Shown: in pieces, positions 12,301 to 29,200 of the stretch | Layout of the letters: each line of letters starts with the position of its first letter | Numbering within the stretch: position 1 is the first letter of the stretch | Assembly (NCBI GenBank): GCA_038025085.1 | Contig: CM076152.1 | Span: 35,343,501 to 35,407,500, forward strand | Source: Tetragonia tetragonoides | Taxonomy: Eukaryota; Streptophyta; Magnoliopsida; Caryophyllales; Aizoaceae | Direction of reading: 5' to 3' | DNA length: 64,000 bases | Position numbers and translations under genes: made by a program | Notes under the pieces: generated by a model | What the model was told of the DNA's origin: nothing | Seen by the model: the letters and a program-made list of their open reading frames with translations, nothing else | Database searches by the model: none

Positions 12301-15300
12301 GGTGCAACAAAGGGTTCAGTTTGAAGGGAAGCCTGTATTCTGCCAGACTTGCAGGAAATTTGGACACCTAACAACACAATGTAGTGCCAATTCTGCTCCT
12401 ACAGAAGCACAGAACAATCAAGCTCCTAGGAATAGAAGAAACAGGAGGAGGAAAAATGTTTGGAGGCCCAAACAACCTGAATAGCCTGCAAATATAACAC
12501 CTCCCCCAGCTGATATGAGTGCTACTACCTCTGCTGCAACCTCTACTAACATAAATGAGGAGCAACAATTTCAGATTGTGGAGCTCTCAAAATCTGTTGA
12601 AGAGCTCAGATGGGAGCACATGCTGCAACCACAAGCTGCTATTCCTCTAAGGAACTCTTTTGCAGCTCTGCAGAACACATCTCAGGAAACTAGTGATAGT
12701 TCTCCTTTGGAGTTACATGCAGGCCAGGGGATCTCAGTCATTTTCCAATCATCTGTAAGTGTTATGAGCATAAATTCTGGTATTGCTTTGTCTGGTGGGA
12801 GAGATAAGGAGCTGGAGGGTCCTGAGACCAGATCTCTTGACCTGTCATCTTCCAAATGAAGATCCTATTTTGGAAAGTGAGGAGGCTAAACAAGCCCCAG
12901 AAGCAAAGGGATAAGCATTGGATCTTCTTTGTTGTGTTAGTTGAGACTAAGTAAAGCTAGCTAAAATGAGTAAAGTAGCTACACACTTGCTTAGTCATTG
13001 GACTCACTACTATAATCATGATCAGTCTAATAATGGTAGAATCTGGCTGTTATGGGACCCTTCCCATCTTGAGAGTTGACATTGAAACCACATCTGATCA
13101 GTATGTCCATGCAAAGCTTGATTTGCTTACTGGTGAAACATCTTATATCACTATTATTTATGCTAGAAATTGTCCTGTTGCTCATGAGAGATGCTGGAAG
13201 GACATTGTGAATTTTGGTGGGACAATCTCAAATCCATGGTTAATTGGAGGAGGTTTTAATTTTTACCCTTCATGTTTCTGAGAGACTGAAAGCTGGTAAC
13301 AAGTTCTCTGGGACTGATGAGCTACAATTCTTGTGTTCTACTTTTGGAGTTGAGGATATTAGAAGTACTGGCTCTGAATTTACTTGGTGTAACAAGCAAG
13401 ATGTTGGGGATAGAGTCTACATCAAGATTGATCGAGTGTTGGGTAATGGAGACTGATTTTCTACATATCCTGCAGATGAGGTTGAGTTCTTGGTGCCTTG
13501 TATATCTGATCATGCCCCTGGGATTTTGCATTTGAGGAAGGATGAGCAACATGGGAGGAAACCTTTTAGGTTCTTCAACACTTGGATAACCAGTGACCCT
13601 GAAATTATGGCAAATGGGGCTGTTTTATCTGTTGAACAACAGATTACTCTCTGTGCAGATTTCTCTCCATTGGAAATTAAGCAAGCTCTTTGGGAAATGG
13701 ATAGGGACAAAGCACCAGGTTCTGATGGTTTTACAACAGCATTTTACAAAGCTTCTTGGGATGTTGTGGGGCAAGACATCATCCAAGCTGTGCAAAGCAC
13801 CTTTCATTCAGGTAGAATACTTAAAGCTTTAAATTGTGCATCTATTACCATGGTGCCTAAAAAGGATAATCCCATGTTTGTGAGTGACTATAGACCAATT
13901 GCCTGCTGTAATGTTCTGTACAAAATCATGTCTAAAGCACTTGCAAACAGATTGTGTAGTGTGCTTGATAGCCTTGTTAGTCTTGAGTAATCTGCTTTTG
14001 TGAAAGGGAGATTTATTGGAGATAATAGTGTGTCGGCACATGAGTTAATTAAGTTCTATGGAAGGAAAGGGCTCTCTCCTCGGTGTATTGTAAAAGTTTA
14101 CTCGAGGAAAGCATATGACTCCATTTAATAGAGCTTCCTTGAGCAAATTCTAGTTGGTCTTCATTCCCTGTAAAGTTTATTAGCTGGTTGAAGATGTGCT
14201 TCTGCACAGTTAGCTATTCTATTTTGTTTAATGGCACTCCTATGGAACCTTTTGAAGCCAAGAGAGGATTGAGACAAGGAGATGCCATCTCTCCCTACCT
14301 TTTTGTGATTGCAATGGAGTACTTATCTAGATGTTTGAAAGAGTTGAAGAATATGCCTGATTTCAAGTTTCACCCAAGATGCAAGAGATTTGAGCTGGTA
14401 CACAGTATTTTTGCAGATGATCTACTCCTCTTCTCTAGAGGAGATATTAACTCTGTGAACCTTATGTTTGCTCAGTTTAAACTTTTTTCTGATAGCTCTA
14501 GGTTATGTGCTAATGCAAACAAATCAGAGGTGTTATTTGGAGGAGTGGAGGAAAGTGATCAGAGAGCTATCCTTCACTGTTTGGGCATGCAAAATGGGGA
14601 ACTCCCTTTCAGATACCTTAGGATTCCCCTTACCTCTAAGAGGTTGAATGTGGGGTATTATGACCCTTTGATACAGAAATCACAAGCAGGATACAGTCAT
14701 GGACAACAAAATTTTTATCTTATGCTGGGATTGCAATTGCTTAAATCAGTATTGTTTGCAATGAAGAATTATTGGACACAGTTTTTCAATCTACTCGTGG
14801 CTGTGATCCATAAAATAGAGCAACTGTGTAAGAGGTTTCTCTGGACATGGTCTACTGATCCCAGTAGCAGGGCTTTAGTTGCATGGTCTTATCTGTGCCC
14901 TCCTGCATCTCAAGGTCGTCTTGGCATATTTGATTTATCAAGCTGGAATAAAGCAGCTCTTGGGAAGCTACTCTGGGATGTATAACATCACAAAAGAGAA
15001 GCTTTGTGTGAAGTGGATCAATGCTTACTACATAAAACAAGGTTCATTTTGGGCTATAAACAAGCCTACACAAGCTTCATGGGTAATACAGAAAAAAATT
15101 TGATCTAAGAAATGAGTTATCTGAGTTTATTTTGAATCAAAGAGCTACTAAATACAAACTGGGACAGGTTTACAGAGATTTGCTTCCTACTGCAGGAAAG
15201 AAGGAATGGGCTCAGTTGGTTTGGTGCTCCCTCTCAACACCTAGATGGAAATTTATTCTGTAGCTTTGCATACTTAATAGGTTACCTACTTGGAAGAATT

Positions 15301-15905
15301 TGCAGAAAATTGGAACCCAAGGGCCTAGTATGTGTGTTCTATGTCACTGTGCAAAGGAAACACATGAGCACTTGTCCTGTGGGTGTGAGTTTACAAAGCA
15401 GCTGCGGAATCATTTGTAGAACTGGCTGCAGTACCAGCAACATGTAGGCTGTTGGTCTGATATGTTAAGGCTAGCTAGCTTGAAGGCAAGGGGTAGAGCA
15501 TCAAAAAGTAAGATTGAAACTACTCTATTTTCTGTTGTTGTGTATTTTATTTGGAGAGAGAGAAATGCTCGGATCTTTCAAGGAGTCAAAAGTGATTACA
15601 AGACTATCAGTAGGCAAATTGTATCCATGCTCCATACTCGAGGGTCAGCTGCAAAGGATGGGAATATTCAGGACTTTTTTGTGAAGCATTTGAATTACTA
15701 TCCTTGAGTTTTATTTGCTGTTTTGATGATGTGTGCATGTAACAGGTGAAAATTTTAGTTGCTATTTTCCTTATTATTCATTGTAATAGGAGAAAATAGA
15801 TAGCTGAGTATGATGGGTTGTGTAAGGCAGTTATATTGCTGTGTACTGACTGCAAATCCTATTTTGGAAGTAATACCAATATCTTTACATTCCAAAAAAA
15901 AATTA
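9396..15905 (+). mobile_element. L1-type LINE (outer), 5'-truncated and dead
   Basis: Inserted in the AAT/ATT tract of the right arm. ORF1: DUF4283-like domain 9396-9706, continuing at 12232 to a CCHC knuckle (CQTCRKFGHLTTQC, about 12340-12381). ORF2: endonuclease start MKILFWKVRRLNK at about 12856, pieces to about 13460, then a deletion, then reverse transcriptase 13490-14990 (FADDLLLFSRGD near 14412), and a cysteine-rich C-terminal domain near 15330-15410. Poly-A at about 15895. Stops and frameshifts occur throughout, including TAG after TVPL at 9554. The second LINE (9707-12231) interrupts ORF1. Confidence 0.9.
9707..12231 (-). mobile_element. Second L1-type LINE nested in the outer LINE, antisense
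   Basis: Flanked by a 15-bp target duplication, ATTGATATGGATATT at 9692-9706 and ATTGATGTGGATATT at 12232-12246 (one mismatch). The poly-A tail shows as T's just after 9706. Reverse transcriptase pieces: 12183-11437 (KDGFPSEFFKQYWP, QSAFIEGRHIIDN), 11503-11126 (KKGLRQGDPMSPLLF), 11252-10737 (CFADDLLLFCRGD), and a C-terminal cysteine-rich domain at 10631-9954 (CSLCDSGSDETMTHLFFEC). 5'-truncated, with several frameshifts. Similar domains but a different sequence from the outer LINE. Confidence 0.92.
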
Positions 15906-16009
15906 AAATTATTAAAATTATTATTATTGTTACCGTCATAAAAAAAACACTCATAAATACAAAATAGAGGGAAAGTGAGGACAACTTGTGATAATTGATG
16001 ATAAATAAA

Positions 16010-16083
16010 AATTATTTACGGTCAAAGTGATGTTTTGGAGACCGTGAAAAAACAAAGATTCAGGTTTTTTGAGACAGAGGAAG
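16010..16083. mobile_element. Remnant of the Stowaway-like MITE in the right arm
   Basis: It keeps one terminal repeat of the element seen complete at 768-2040. The junction at about 16010 corresponds to joining left-arm positions near 850 and 2108, so about 1.26 kb was removed here, including the nested MITE (or was gained on the left). Confidence 0.7.
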
Positions 16084-16444
16084 TAAAAAAGAACATACTC
16101 TTAGAGTTATTAGAAGCTGACCCGACCCATTTTTTTCAAGATTCTAACACAATTTTGTGTACCCGGACTCGTTTACGACCCGAAAAGATGAACTAAAAAG
16201 AAATTTTGACCCAAATGAACTAATCCAACCGGTTAACAATCCAATCTCTAAGAGACCCGATCCAAATCGACCCGTTGCCAGGTCTAGGCCCGCCACGGTG
16301 CTCACGCTCGCTAACTTGGGGACGATTTTGCATAATTTCATAGTCGGAGCTCTTTCATCTCTCCAGAATCCACACACACCCCCCCCCCCCCCCCCGTCAT
16401 CCCCCCGCCATCCCCCCGCCATCCCACCTTGTCTGTTGCTAATA

Positions 16445-20368
<3,924 letters not shown>

Positions 20369-20944
20369 GTATTTTTCTGCCTTTTGACCTTTTATGTTGT
20401 ATTGAGGCATAGCATATTATTTTCCCCATATCTCTAGATTGAGTTAGAGACAAAGTTACTTAAATTTCTCAATAATACTAGTGCATAGGCATTTTTGTAT
20501 TTGTCTTTTCAACACTCGTTAGTAGATAAAAATCTCATCTGATTTCAATGATTATTAACATCATATGCAATCTAATGCCTAACTTTAAACTCTCCCCCCC
20601 CCCCCCCCAAAGACTCTAAATTGGCCAGCTAGCTTCCGGGTTCAGGAGAAATCTGTTCCGAGCTCTACTTCTCCCATTCTTTTTGACTTTTTCTAAAAAT
20701 ATTAGTTATTTAGTTTCGGTCAAGTAAGATGATTATCAACTTTTCTACATCAGTCTCTTAATCTCTCTATCCGGAAAAGGGCTAGCCGCTTAGGTAATCT
20801 GCCAGATGTATTGTCATATTCACATGTTACACGTTGCTTGGATTTGATGGCTAGGTTTTATTTAATCAGGTTTTATAAAAGTTCACAATATATAACTATT
20901 CTTATCCCTGTGTCCATTTTCTAATTTTGGATACTTCTAAAACG
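20369..20944. other. Stretch after the last recognised exon
   Basis: Starts with a good donor (GTATTT) but no acceptable following exon was found. Contains a 16-bp C run near 20597. Nothing else supportable. Confidence 0.4.
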
Positions 20945-20950
20945 TACCCA

Positions 20951-21388
20951 AGTCAAAGCATCATAGACTTTGGCTATGTTTAATTTTGGCTGTTTTTATG
21001 TTCTGTGAGCTGTCTCAATCAGAGGCTGTTGTGTGGGATTGAGAGATGTATGGGACTATGCGGTGGGGCCGGGGGGCTTGTAAAGGGTTGACATTGACAT
21101 CCAAAGAAATTGGCGTCACTAATAATTACATACTTCTTTGAGGACTTCCTTTCCTCATAGGCAGTAATTACCCGAGTCAAAGCATCATAGTCTTTGGCTA
21201 TTTGCGATTATGGCAGTTTTCATGTTTTGTTGGCCTCTCAATCAGAGGCTGTTGTGTGGGATTGAGAGATGCATGGGCCAATGCGGTGGGGGCTTGTAAA
21301 GGGGTGACATTGACATCCAACGAAATTGGAGTCACTTGTAATTAGATACTTCTGTGAGAACTTCCATTCCTCCTAGGCAGTAATTACT
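20951..21388. repeat. 224-bp tandem duplication
   Basis: Unit 1 begins AGTCAAAGCATCAT at 20951, unit 2 with the same word at 21175. Both run through AATCAGAGGCTGTTGTGTGG, a G-rich stretch and GACATTGACATCCAA to GCAGTAATTAC. They differ by scattered substitutions and a short indel. No coding signal. Confidence 0.9.
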
Positions 21389-21478
21389 TTTTGATAAATG
21401 ACAGATATAATAAATTTCTTCTTATCCGAAAAACAGGGTATCTTATCCCGCCAGTGAGCAACATGTGAGCGGATATAT

Positions 21479-21821
21479 ACTACAACAAGCCGATATGCAA
21501 ACACCCGGTACATAGTAGTGTGTGCGTTAGCGATTAGGTCAATAAGACCCATAAATGACCACCAAATAGCGTAAAATTGATTAAGACCATTACAAGCACC
21601 TGAAACAATGCCTTTCTTCTAGCTCGCGCACCCAAGATAAAACGCGAGCAGTTCTTTTTGAATTGCCACAAAATACCACTAACTTGTGGCATATTATTAA
21701 ATTGCCAACAATACCCCTAACTTGTGGCAATTTTTATTTTGCCACTTATATCATTTTTCTTGTGGCAAAATATTTATTACCACAAAACAAATTGCTACTA
21801 GACCTAAATTTTCTTGTAGTG
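21479..21821. mobile_element. Small non-autonomous CACTA-like element
   Basis: The right end TTTTCTTGTAGTG is the inverse of the CACTA terminus CACTACAAGAAAA. The left end ACTACAACAA has lost the first base. TAT flanks both sides (21476-21478 and 21822-21824), fitting the 3-bp target duplication. Subterminal TTGCCAC / GTGGCAA words repeat inside, as is usual for CACTA elements. It lies where the 3' exons of the trypsin-fold gene might be expected. Confidence 0.6.
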
Positions 21822-21868
21822 TATTTACACCATTTAGTTAGGGAAGCTGATCACTTAGCTATTATGTA

Positions 21869-22124
21869 CTCCCTCCGGACCACAAATAACTTTACGTTGG
21901 ACTTTTTGGAGTCAACGTTTACAAACTTTGACCATTCGTTAAAGTAAAATTATAAAGTTTTACAATACAAATATACTTTTGCTAGATTCATTTTAAAAAG
22001 TAGTTTCAAAAAAATATAATTTTTATAATTTTTATATTCATATAATAAGAGTTATAAGTGGTCAAAGTAGTGTCTTGAAGACCGCGAAAAGTCAAACGTA
22101 ATGTTATTTGTGGTCCGGAGGGAA
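21869..22124. mobile_element. Stowaway MITE
   Basis: 256 bp between TA dinucleotides, with inverted ends CTCCCTCCGGACCACAAATAAC and its complement at 22100-22122. AT-rich inside, non-coding. Confidence 0.92.
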
Positions 22125-22250
22125 TAATAGTATAAAATTAGGGGCTCTAAGGGCCTTAGGACTCGTATTGTTGATTTTAGGCAATGAGTTGCACAAAAAA
22201 AAAAGGATAGGATTGATCATATTTTCATAACTTGGTTCATTGGATCCTTT

Positions 22251-22336
22251 TTTTTTTTTTTTTTTTGGTTTACGATCAAGGATATCCACCATCAACCACA
22301 GTAATTATCCTCCGCACTGGCTTGTAGGCACCTCAC
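22251..22336 (-). mobile_element. Short SINE fragment with poly-A and 13-bp target duplication
   Basis: CATTGGATCCTTT occurs at 22238-22250 and again at 22337-22349. Between them is a T run (the poly-A tail on the minus strand) and about 70 bp of SINE body (GGTGAGGTGCCTACAAGCC on the minus strand). 5'-truncated. Confidence 0.8.
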
Positions 22337-22349
22337 CATTGGATCCTTT

Positions 22350-23427
<1,078 letters not shown>

Positions 23428-24242
23428 TATGTACCCTAAAAAAATCCATTTCTTCTTCGTTTTATCATTTATGATCTAGTGTACAAAAATTGTTAGCTTG
23501 CATCTTATTTCTTAGCTTTACTAATATAACCTTATTACGAACTTTGACGATTAGGTCTCGTTCTCTTCAACAGAATGGTGCGGGATGGTGAGGAACGTAA
23601 CGACACAGAACGAAAATGAAACAAAATCATCACACGGATAATGGGACAAGATGTGAGACAAAATAAGTGCAACATGGAACAAAACAGCGTGAAACGGAAT
23701 GCAGCATGGAGATGACAAAAAGAACAGGTCGAGCCTTATGCGGAGTGTTATTTTAGAAGGAAAATGTAATGAGGTACATTGAGAAATTGATGAGCCACTC
23801 GTCAATAGCAGAATAAAATCTGATAATAAGGTTTCGTTCTCTTCGACTTATTTTAAGTTCAATTTAATTTCAGTTCATATGGGAGCTTATCACGTAAATA
23901 ACTTTTTTGTTCCGAAATAAATTTATGATGATACTTAATAAGGTTGTGTTATTGGAAAGGTTTTTACATATACTTTCAAATAACTTCAATATCTAATATG
24001 TTTGAACATATTTTAAATGATAAAAAGTCAAACTAAAATTTAAATTTAGTTAATTAGTTCAATTCAGTTTAAATCAATTGAGATCAGTCCAGTTAAACTT
24101 TACATAGATTAGATAAAAAGAACAGACCTAAGTCCTAAACCTCGTACACAAAAGTTCAACACAAAATCTCATATGAAGCAACCTCAAGATGAGTAACCTC
24201 TCATATAAGTATGATGTCATGCAGATGTCATACATGTATATA
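23428..24242. other. Intergenic, no gene seen
   Basis: AT-rich. Short stretches such as AATTTAATTTCAGTTCATATG near 23862 and AGTTCAATTCAGTTTAAATC near 24055 resemble old MITE sequence. Nothing else supportable. Confidence 0.5.
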
Positions 24243-24757
24243 TAGGGGTGAACACCGGTCTAAACCGGAACCAGAATAGACCGAAACCGGTAAAAATCGG
24301 AACCTGAATTGCCGAAAAATTGAGACATGAACCTGAACCGGTATAATTCCAGTCTAAACCGAACCGGACCTGAATTTTTTGGTCCGATTTAAGACTGGAA
24401 AGATCGAAATTTTAATATCACGTTTTTTTCTTTTTAAATAAAATTTCGTGTAGCATTTGCCTTCAGTTTCGAATGCTAATTATGGTAGAACATCTCCAAT
24501 GTACCAAACACAATTACTTGGAGCAAATTTGTGAATCACGGTCTCATTTTCCTTTCTCAATTTTTCATTTTTGATTCTTTTTGGGCAAAGTTAAGATTCC
24601 TATTCAGGTCTTTGACCCGAAAAAGACCGAAACCCGTATCATTGTTTTGCGCAAATTGAAACCTGAATCGAAATCATTCAGGTCAGGTTTTTCAGTTTGA
24701 TTCTGATCTAGTTCAGTCTAAAATTTCGATTCAGATCGAATTATGAACAGTCCTACT
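24243..24757. mobile_element. MITE-like repeat rich in ACCGG/CCGAA words
   Basis: Ends TAGGGGTGAACACCGG and, on the opposite strand, TAGGACTGTTCATAATTCG are imperfect inverted repeats. The inside repeats AACCGG, CCGAAACC and related words. It resembles in style the element at 51399-51968. The superfamily (perhaps hAT) is uncertain. Confidence 0.5.
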
Positions 24758-24981
24758 TATATATAGAGGTAGCCTAACCGGCCTTGAGCGGGCCGCATAC
24801 AAAATTTATTGTTCATGTTAAACACACTCTTAAGTGTCTTAACATTTAAGAATTCTATAAATGGATGCATGCTTCTTATTAAAAACATCTTTATCCCAAA
24901 GGCCAAATTAAAGATATGGCTAATCCGACGACGGTCTCGCGTTTCCTCATCTCTTTCTCTCTCTTCCTCTTCATCACCTTC

Positions 24982-25190
24982 TGATAAGTTTGAGGCAGAA
25001 AAGATGATTTCTATATTGATCTGTACGCAATATATATATACAGCCCTAACTCTATACAATATCTTCTGCTAAAAGGAAACAATCCTAAACAATATCAAAC
25101 TCTAATATATCCTACCATAAATGGGCGTGACATAATATTACAAAGGTCACGCCTATAATCTCGGAGATCTTGTAACAAGATCTCGTAACA
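24982..25190 (-). repeat. Copia-1 3' LTR
   Basis: 209 bp, starts TGATAAGTTTGAGGC, ends GATCTCGTAACA on the plus strand. The polypurine tract complement (CCCCCCCTCAAG) follows at 25191. Confidence 0.95.
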
Positions 25191-26280
25191 CCCCCCCTCA
25201 AGTTGGAGCGTGGAGATTTACGATGCCCAACTTGCTGAGTAGTAGATCATAACTTCTTCCTGCCTAGAGCCTTTGTAAATAAGTCAGCCAATTGCACTGT
25301 CGTAGGCACATATGATGGTTCAATCAGACCTTCGGTAATAGCATCTCGAACAAAGTGACAATCAACTTCAATATGCTTGGTGCGTTCATGATAAACCGGA
25401 TTGTGGGCAATGTGTAAAGCTGATTGACTATCACAAAACAATGGTATAGCTTTAGGATGGTGAACACCAAACTTAATAACAAACCTTTCAACCACTTGAG
25501 TTCACAAGTAATGGCAGCCATGGATCGATATTCTGCTTCAGCGGAAGACTTTGAGACAGTGGTTTGCTTCTTTGTTTTCCATGAGATAGGTGATTGACCA
25601 AGAAATACTAGCCAACCGGTCAAGGATCGCCGTGTGAGGGGACAGGCAGCCCAATCTGAACGAAATATATATATACAGCCCTAACCCTATACAATATCTT
25701 CTGCTAAAAGGAAACAATCCTAAACAATATCAAACTCTAATATATCCTGCCATAATTGGGCGTAACAGAATATTACAAAGGTCACGCCTATAATCTCGGA
25801 GATCTTGTAACAAGATCTCGTAATACCCCCCCTCGAGTTGGAGCGTGGGGATTTACGATGCCCAACTTGCTGAGTAGTAGATCAAACTGCTTCCTGCCTA
25901 GAGCCTTTGTAAATAAGTCAGCCAATTGCACTGTCGTAGGCACATATGATGGTTCAATCAGACCTTCGGCAATAGCATCTCGAACAAAGTGACAATCAAC
26001 TTCAATATGCTTGGTGCGTTCATGATAAACCGGATTGCGGGCAATGTGTAAAGCTGATTGACTATCACAAAACAATGGTATAGCTTTAGGATGGTGAACA
26101 CCCGAACTTAATAACAAACCTTTCAACCACTTGAGTTCACAAGTAATGGCAGCCATGGATAGATATTCTGCTTCAGCGGAAGACTTTGAGACAGTGGTTT
26201 GCTTCTTTGTTTTCCATGAGATAGGTGATTGACCAAGAAATACCAGCCAACCGGTCAAGGATCACCGTGTGAGGGGACAA
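25041..26280. repeat. ~635-bp tandem duplication at the Copia-1 3' end
   Basis: The segment made of most of an LTR, the polypurine tract and the end of RNase H is present twice: about 25033-25667 and 25668-26280. The junction near 25664-25672 falls in an AT run (GAAATATATATATACAG). The element therefore contains a third, partial LTR at 25668-25828, whose variants match the 5' LTR better than the terminal 3' LTR. Confidence 0.9.
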
Positions 26281-29200
26281 GCAGCCCAATCTGAATCACA
26301 CCATCCGTTTAAAGATAAGTCACTATCAGCTCGCAATAAAATACCTTGACCTGGGGTTCCCTTTAAGTAACGCACAACTCGCAAAGCGGCCTCCCAATGC
26401 TCTTGGTGAGGATCTTGCATAAATTGAGATAAGAGATGAACAGAATATGCCAAGTCAGGCCGTATGACAGACAAATACACAAGACGACCTAGAAGCCGTC
26501 AATAGGATTCTGGATCATCAAGTTTGGCACCAATAGCATGGCCTAACTTGTGATTTTGTTCAATAGGAGTGTCTGCTGGTTTGGCCCCCAAGAGGCGGAC
26601 CTCAGTAATAATATCAAGAGTATATTTTCTTTGACAAAGAAATAAGTCAGCTGAACTCCGTGCCACCTCAATACCAAGGAAATATTTAAGTGGACCAAGA
26701 TTTTTCATATGAAAACAGTCCCCCAAATAAGCCTTGAAAACACTTAAAGCAACAGAATCATTGCCAGAGATAATTAAATCATCAACATACACCAAGACAT
26801 TAAGCTGCACGCCATCTTTAGTGTAAGTAAACAATGAATAATCAGAGTAAGACTGAAGAAATCCATACACTTTCAAAGCAGTGACCAGTTTTGCAAACCA
26901 ACAACGGGGTGCCTGTTTTAAGCCATATAAAGATTTGCGAAGACGACAAACTAGATTTGGCTCCGAGGACGTGAAACCAGGAGGTAATTTCATATAAACT
27001 TCCTCATCAAGATCACCATGGAGAAAGGCATTATGGACATCCATTTGGTGAAGTTCCCAATTCCTGGAAGCGGCAATGGCTAGAAAGACACGAATGGTTG
27101 CCATTTTGGCAACGAGAGCAAAGGTCTCAGAGTAATCCAAACCTTCGATTTGATGATTTCCAAAAATAACCAAGCGAGCTTTTAACTGTTCAAGATCTCC
27201 ATTGGAGAGGTATTTCCTCTTATAAACCCATTGATTGCCCAGTGCACGCTTGCCAAGTGGAAGTGATTCGAGAGTCCATGTACCATTATCCTCCAAGGCT
27301 TTAATTTCCTCTTGCATTGCCTGCTTCCACCCATCATCTTTCATGGCCTCCTTAAAAGACCGAGGTTCCTCCCCTGTAGTGACAGCTACAAGAAACTTGC
27401 GATAGGGCATAGAGAAATTATCACAATTAATATAATGTGCTATAGGAAAAGGAGTACCGAAGGCATGCTGTGGAAGGGAAGTAGCAGTGGTCGATGGACT
27501 CTCTTTAACAACGCTGTGAGTAACAAAATCCTTTAGGAGCACTGAAGGGATTTTAGTGCGCTTTCCACGACCCAAAACTTCTTCGGAACCCTGATTATTT
27601 AAGCTTGCCTGTTCTTCAGTTTGGTCAGACCCAGAATTGACAGTGGCAGAGGAATGAGGGTCATCGAGGATAAGAGACACATCCAAACCCTCATCTGTTG
27701 TATCCCTGGTATTAGGAACAATGGCAACAGTGGAGTCATCAAAAAAATCTGTAAAGTCTAAATCAGTATCCACATCCATATCAAAGTGATCCATTGGCCT
27801 ATTGCTAGTTTCCGTGTCAACAAAGGGAAAAATCTCTTCAAAGAATTTTACATCTCGTGACACAAAGAACTCATGTTTATCAAGATCATAAAGCCTCCAT
27901 CCCTTTTGACCGAAAGGATACCCAACAAATATGCATTTACGGCTACGACTCGCAAATTTATCCCTCTTTGTTTTTTGGTTGTGGGCAAAACATAAAGACC
28001 CAAACATTCGAATGGCATCATAAGATGGAGAATAACCAAACAATTTCTCAAACGGAGTGAGATTGTCAAGGACAGTGGAAGGAGTTCTATTGATTAAATG
28101 GGCAGCGGCCAAAACACTCTCCCCCCAAAAATAAATAGGCAAATTTGCTTGGAAGCGCAAGGCGCGGGCAACATTTAGAATGTGTTTGTGTTTTCTCTCA
28201 ACTCTCCCATTTTGTTGTGGTGTCCCAGTGCATGAGGTTTGAAATAGGATACCACAAGCAGTAAAATAACCAAGCAAACACCGGAATCCCGTTCCATTAT
28301 CACTCTGAACAATTTTTATGGTTTGATAAAATTGTCGCTCAACCATAGCAACAAAGGACATAAATTTAGAAAAGACCTCTGTTTTATCATCCATCAAATA
28401 AACCCACACAGCCCGAGAAAAATCATCCACAATAGTCAAAAAATATCTAGCACCACAAGAAGATGTATGACGATAGCCGCCCCACAAATCAATATGAATT
28501 AGTTCAAAAATTCGACTAGCTTTATTCTCACTCAAAGGAAATTTGTGTCTGGGATGTTTAGCTCTAAAACACACTTCACAGGCTTTATTCAAACTACCTT
28601 TAGAATTACAAATGGGAGGGAGCAATTTTACTACTTTTTCAGAAGGATGCCCCATCCTAGCATGCCAAAGAGACAAAGAAGAAGCGTCTGCGTCCACTGT
28701 GACTGTCTGCACTGTTTGTGGTCCCTTGAAGTAGTAGAGTCCATCTTGCTTACTTCCCGTTCCAGTCAGCTTCCTCGTTTGGTCCTGTATAGCACACACA
28801 TATCGATTAAAAATGACAATGCTATCCAAATCATCACATAATTGTGACACAGACAATAAGCTGCAATTCAAGAGAGGGACATAAAGAACATGAGTGAGAG
28901 TCATAGCATCCGACAATCGTACTGATCCCTTCTTTGTTGCAACCACTTTCTTTCCATCAGGAAGACCAACAAGACATAAGATGTCTTTCACATCAAATAA
29001 TAGAGAAATATTACCAGTAACATGATTAGATGCACCTGTATCAATAATCCAAGAATGACCATTAATCTTACCACTCAAACGATTACCAGAAACAGTCATA
29101 TTACCAAAGACACTTGCAAGCGTCTTCCACTGATCAGCGGAAAATAATTCTGCAGATGATGTTCCAGTGGGTTCTGAAACAACTGAAGCATTGGCACGGA

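Noticed and set aside
21420..21480. A PDZ-coding last exon of the trypsin-fold gene
   Set aside because: A reading with SYPASEQ is possible but needs a poor acceptor and meets a stop after about 25 codons; not convincing.
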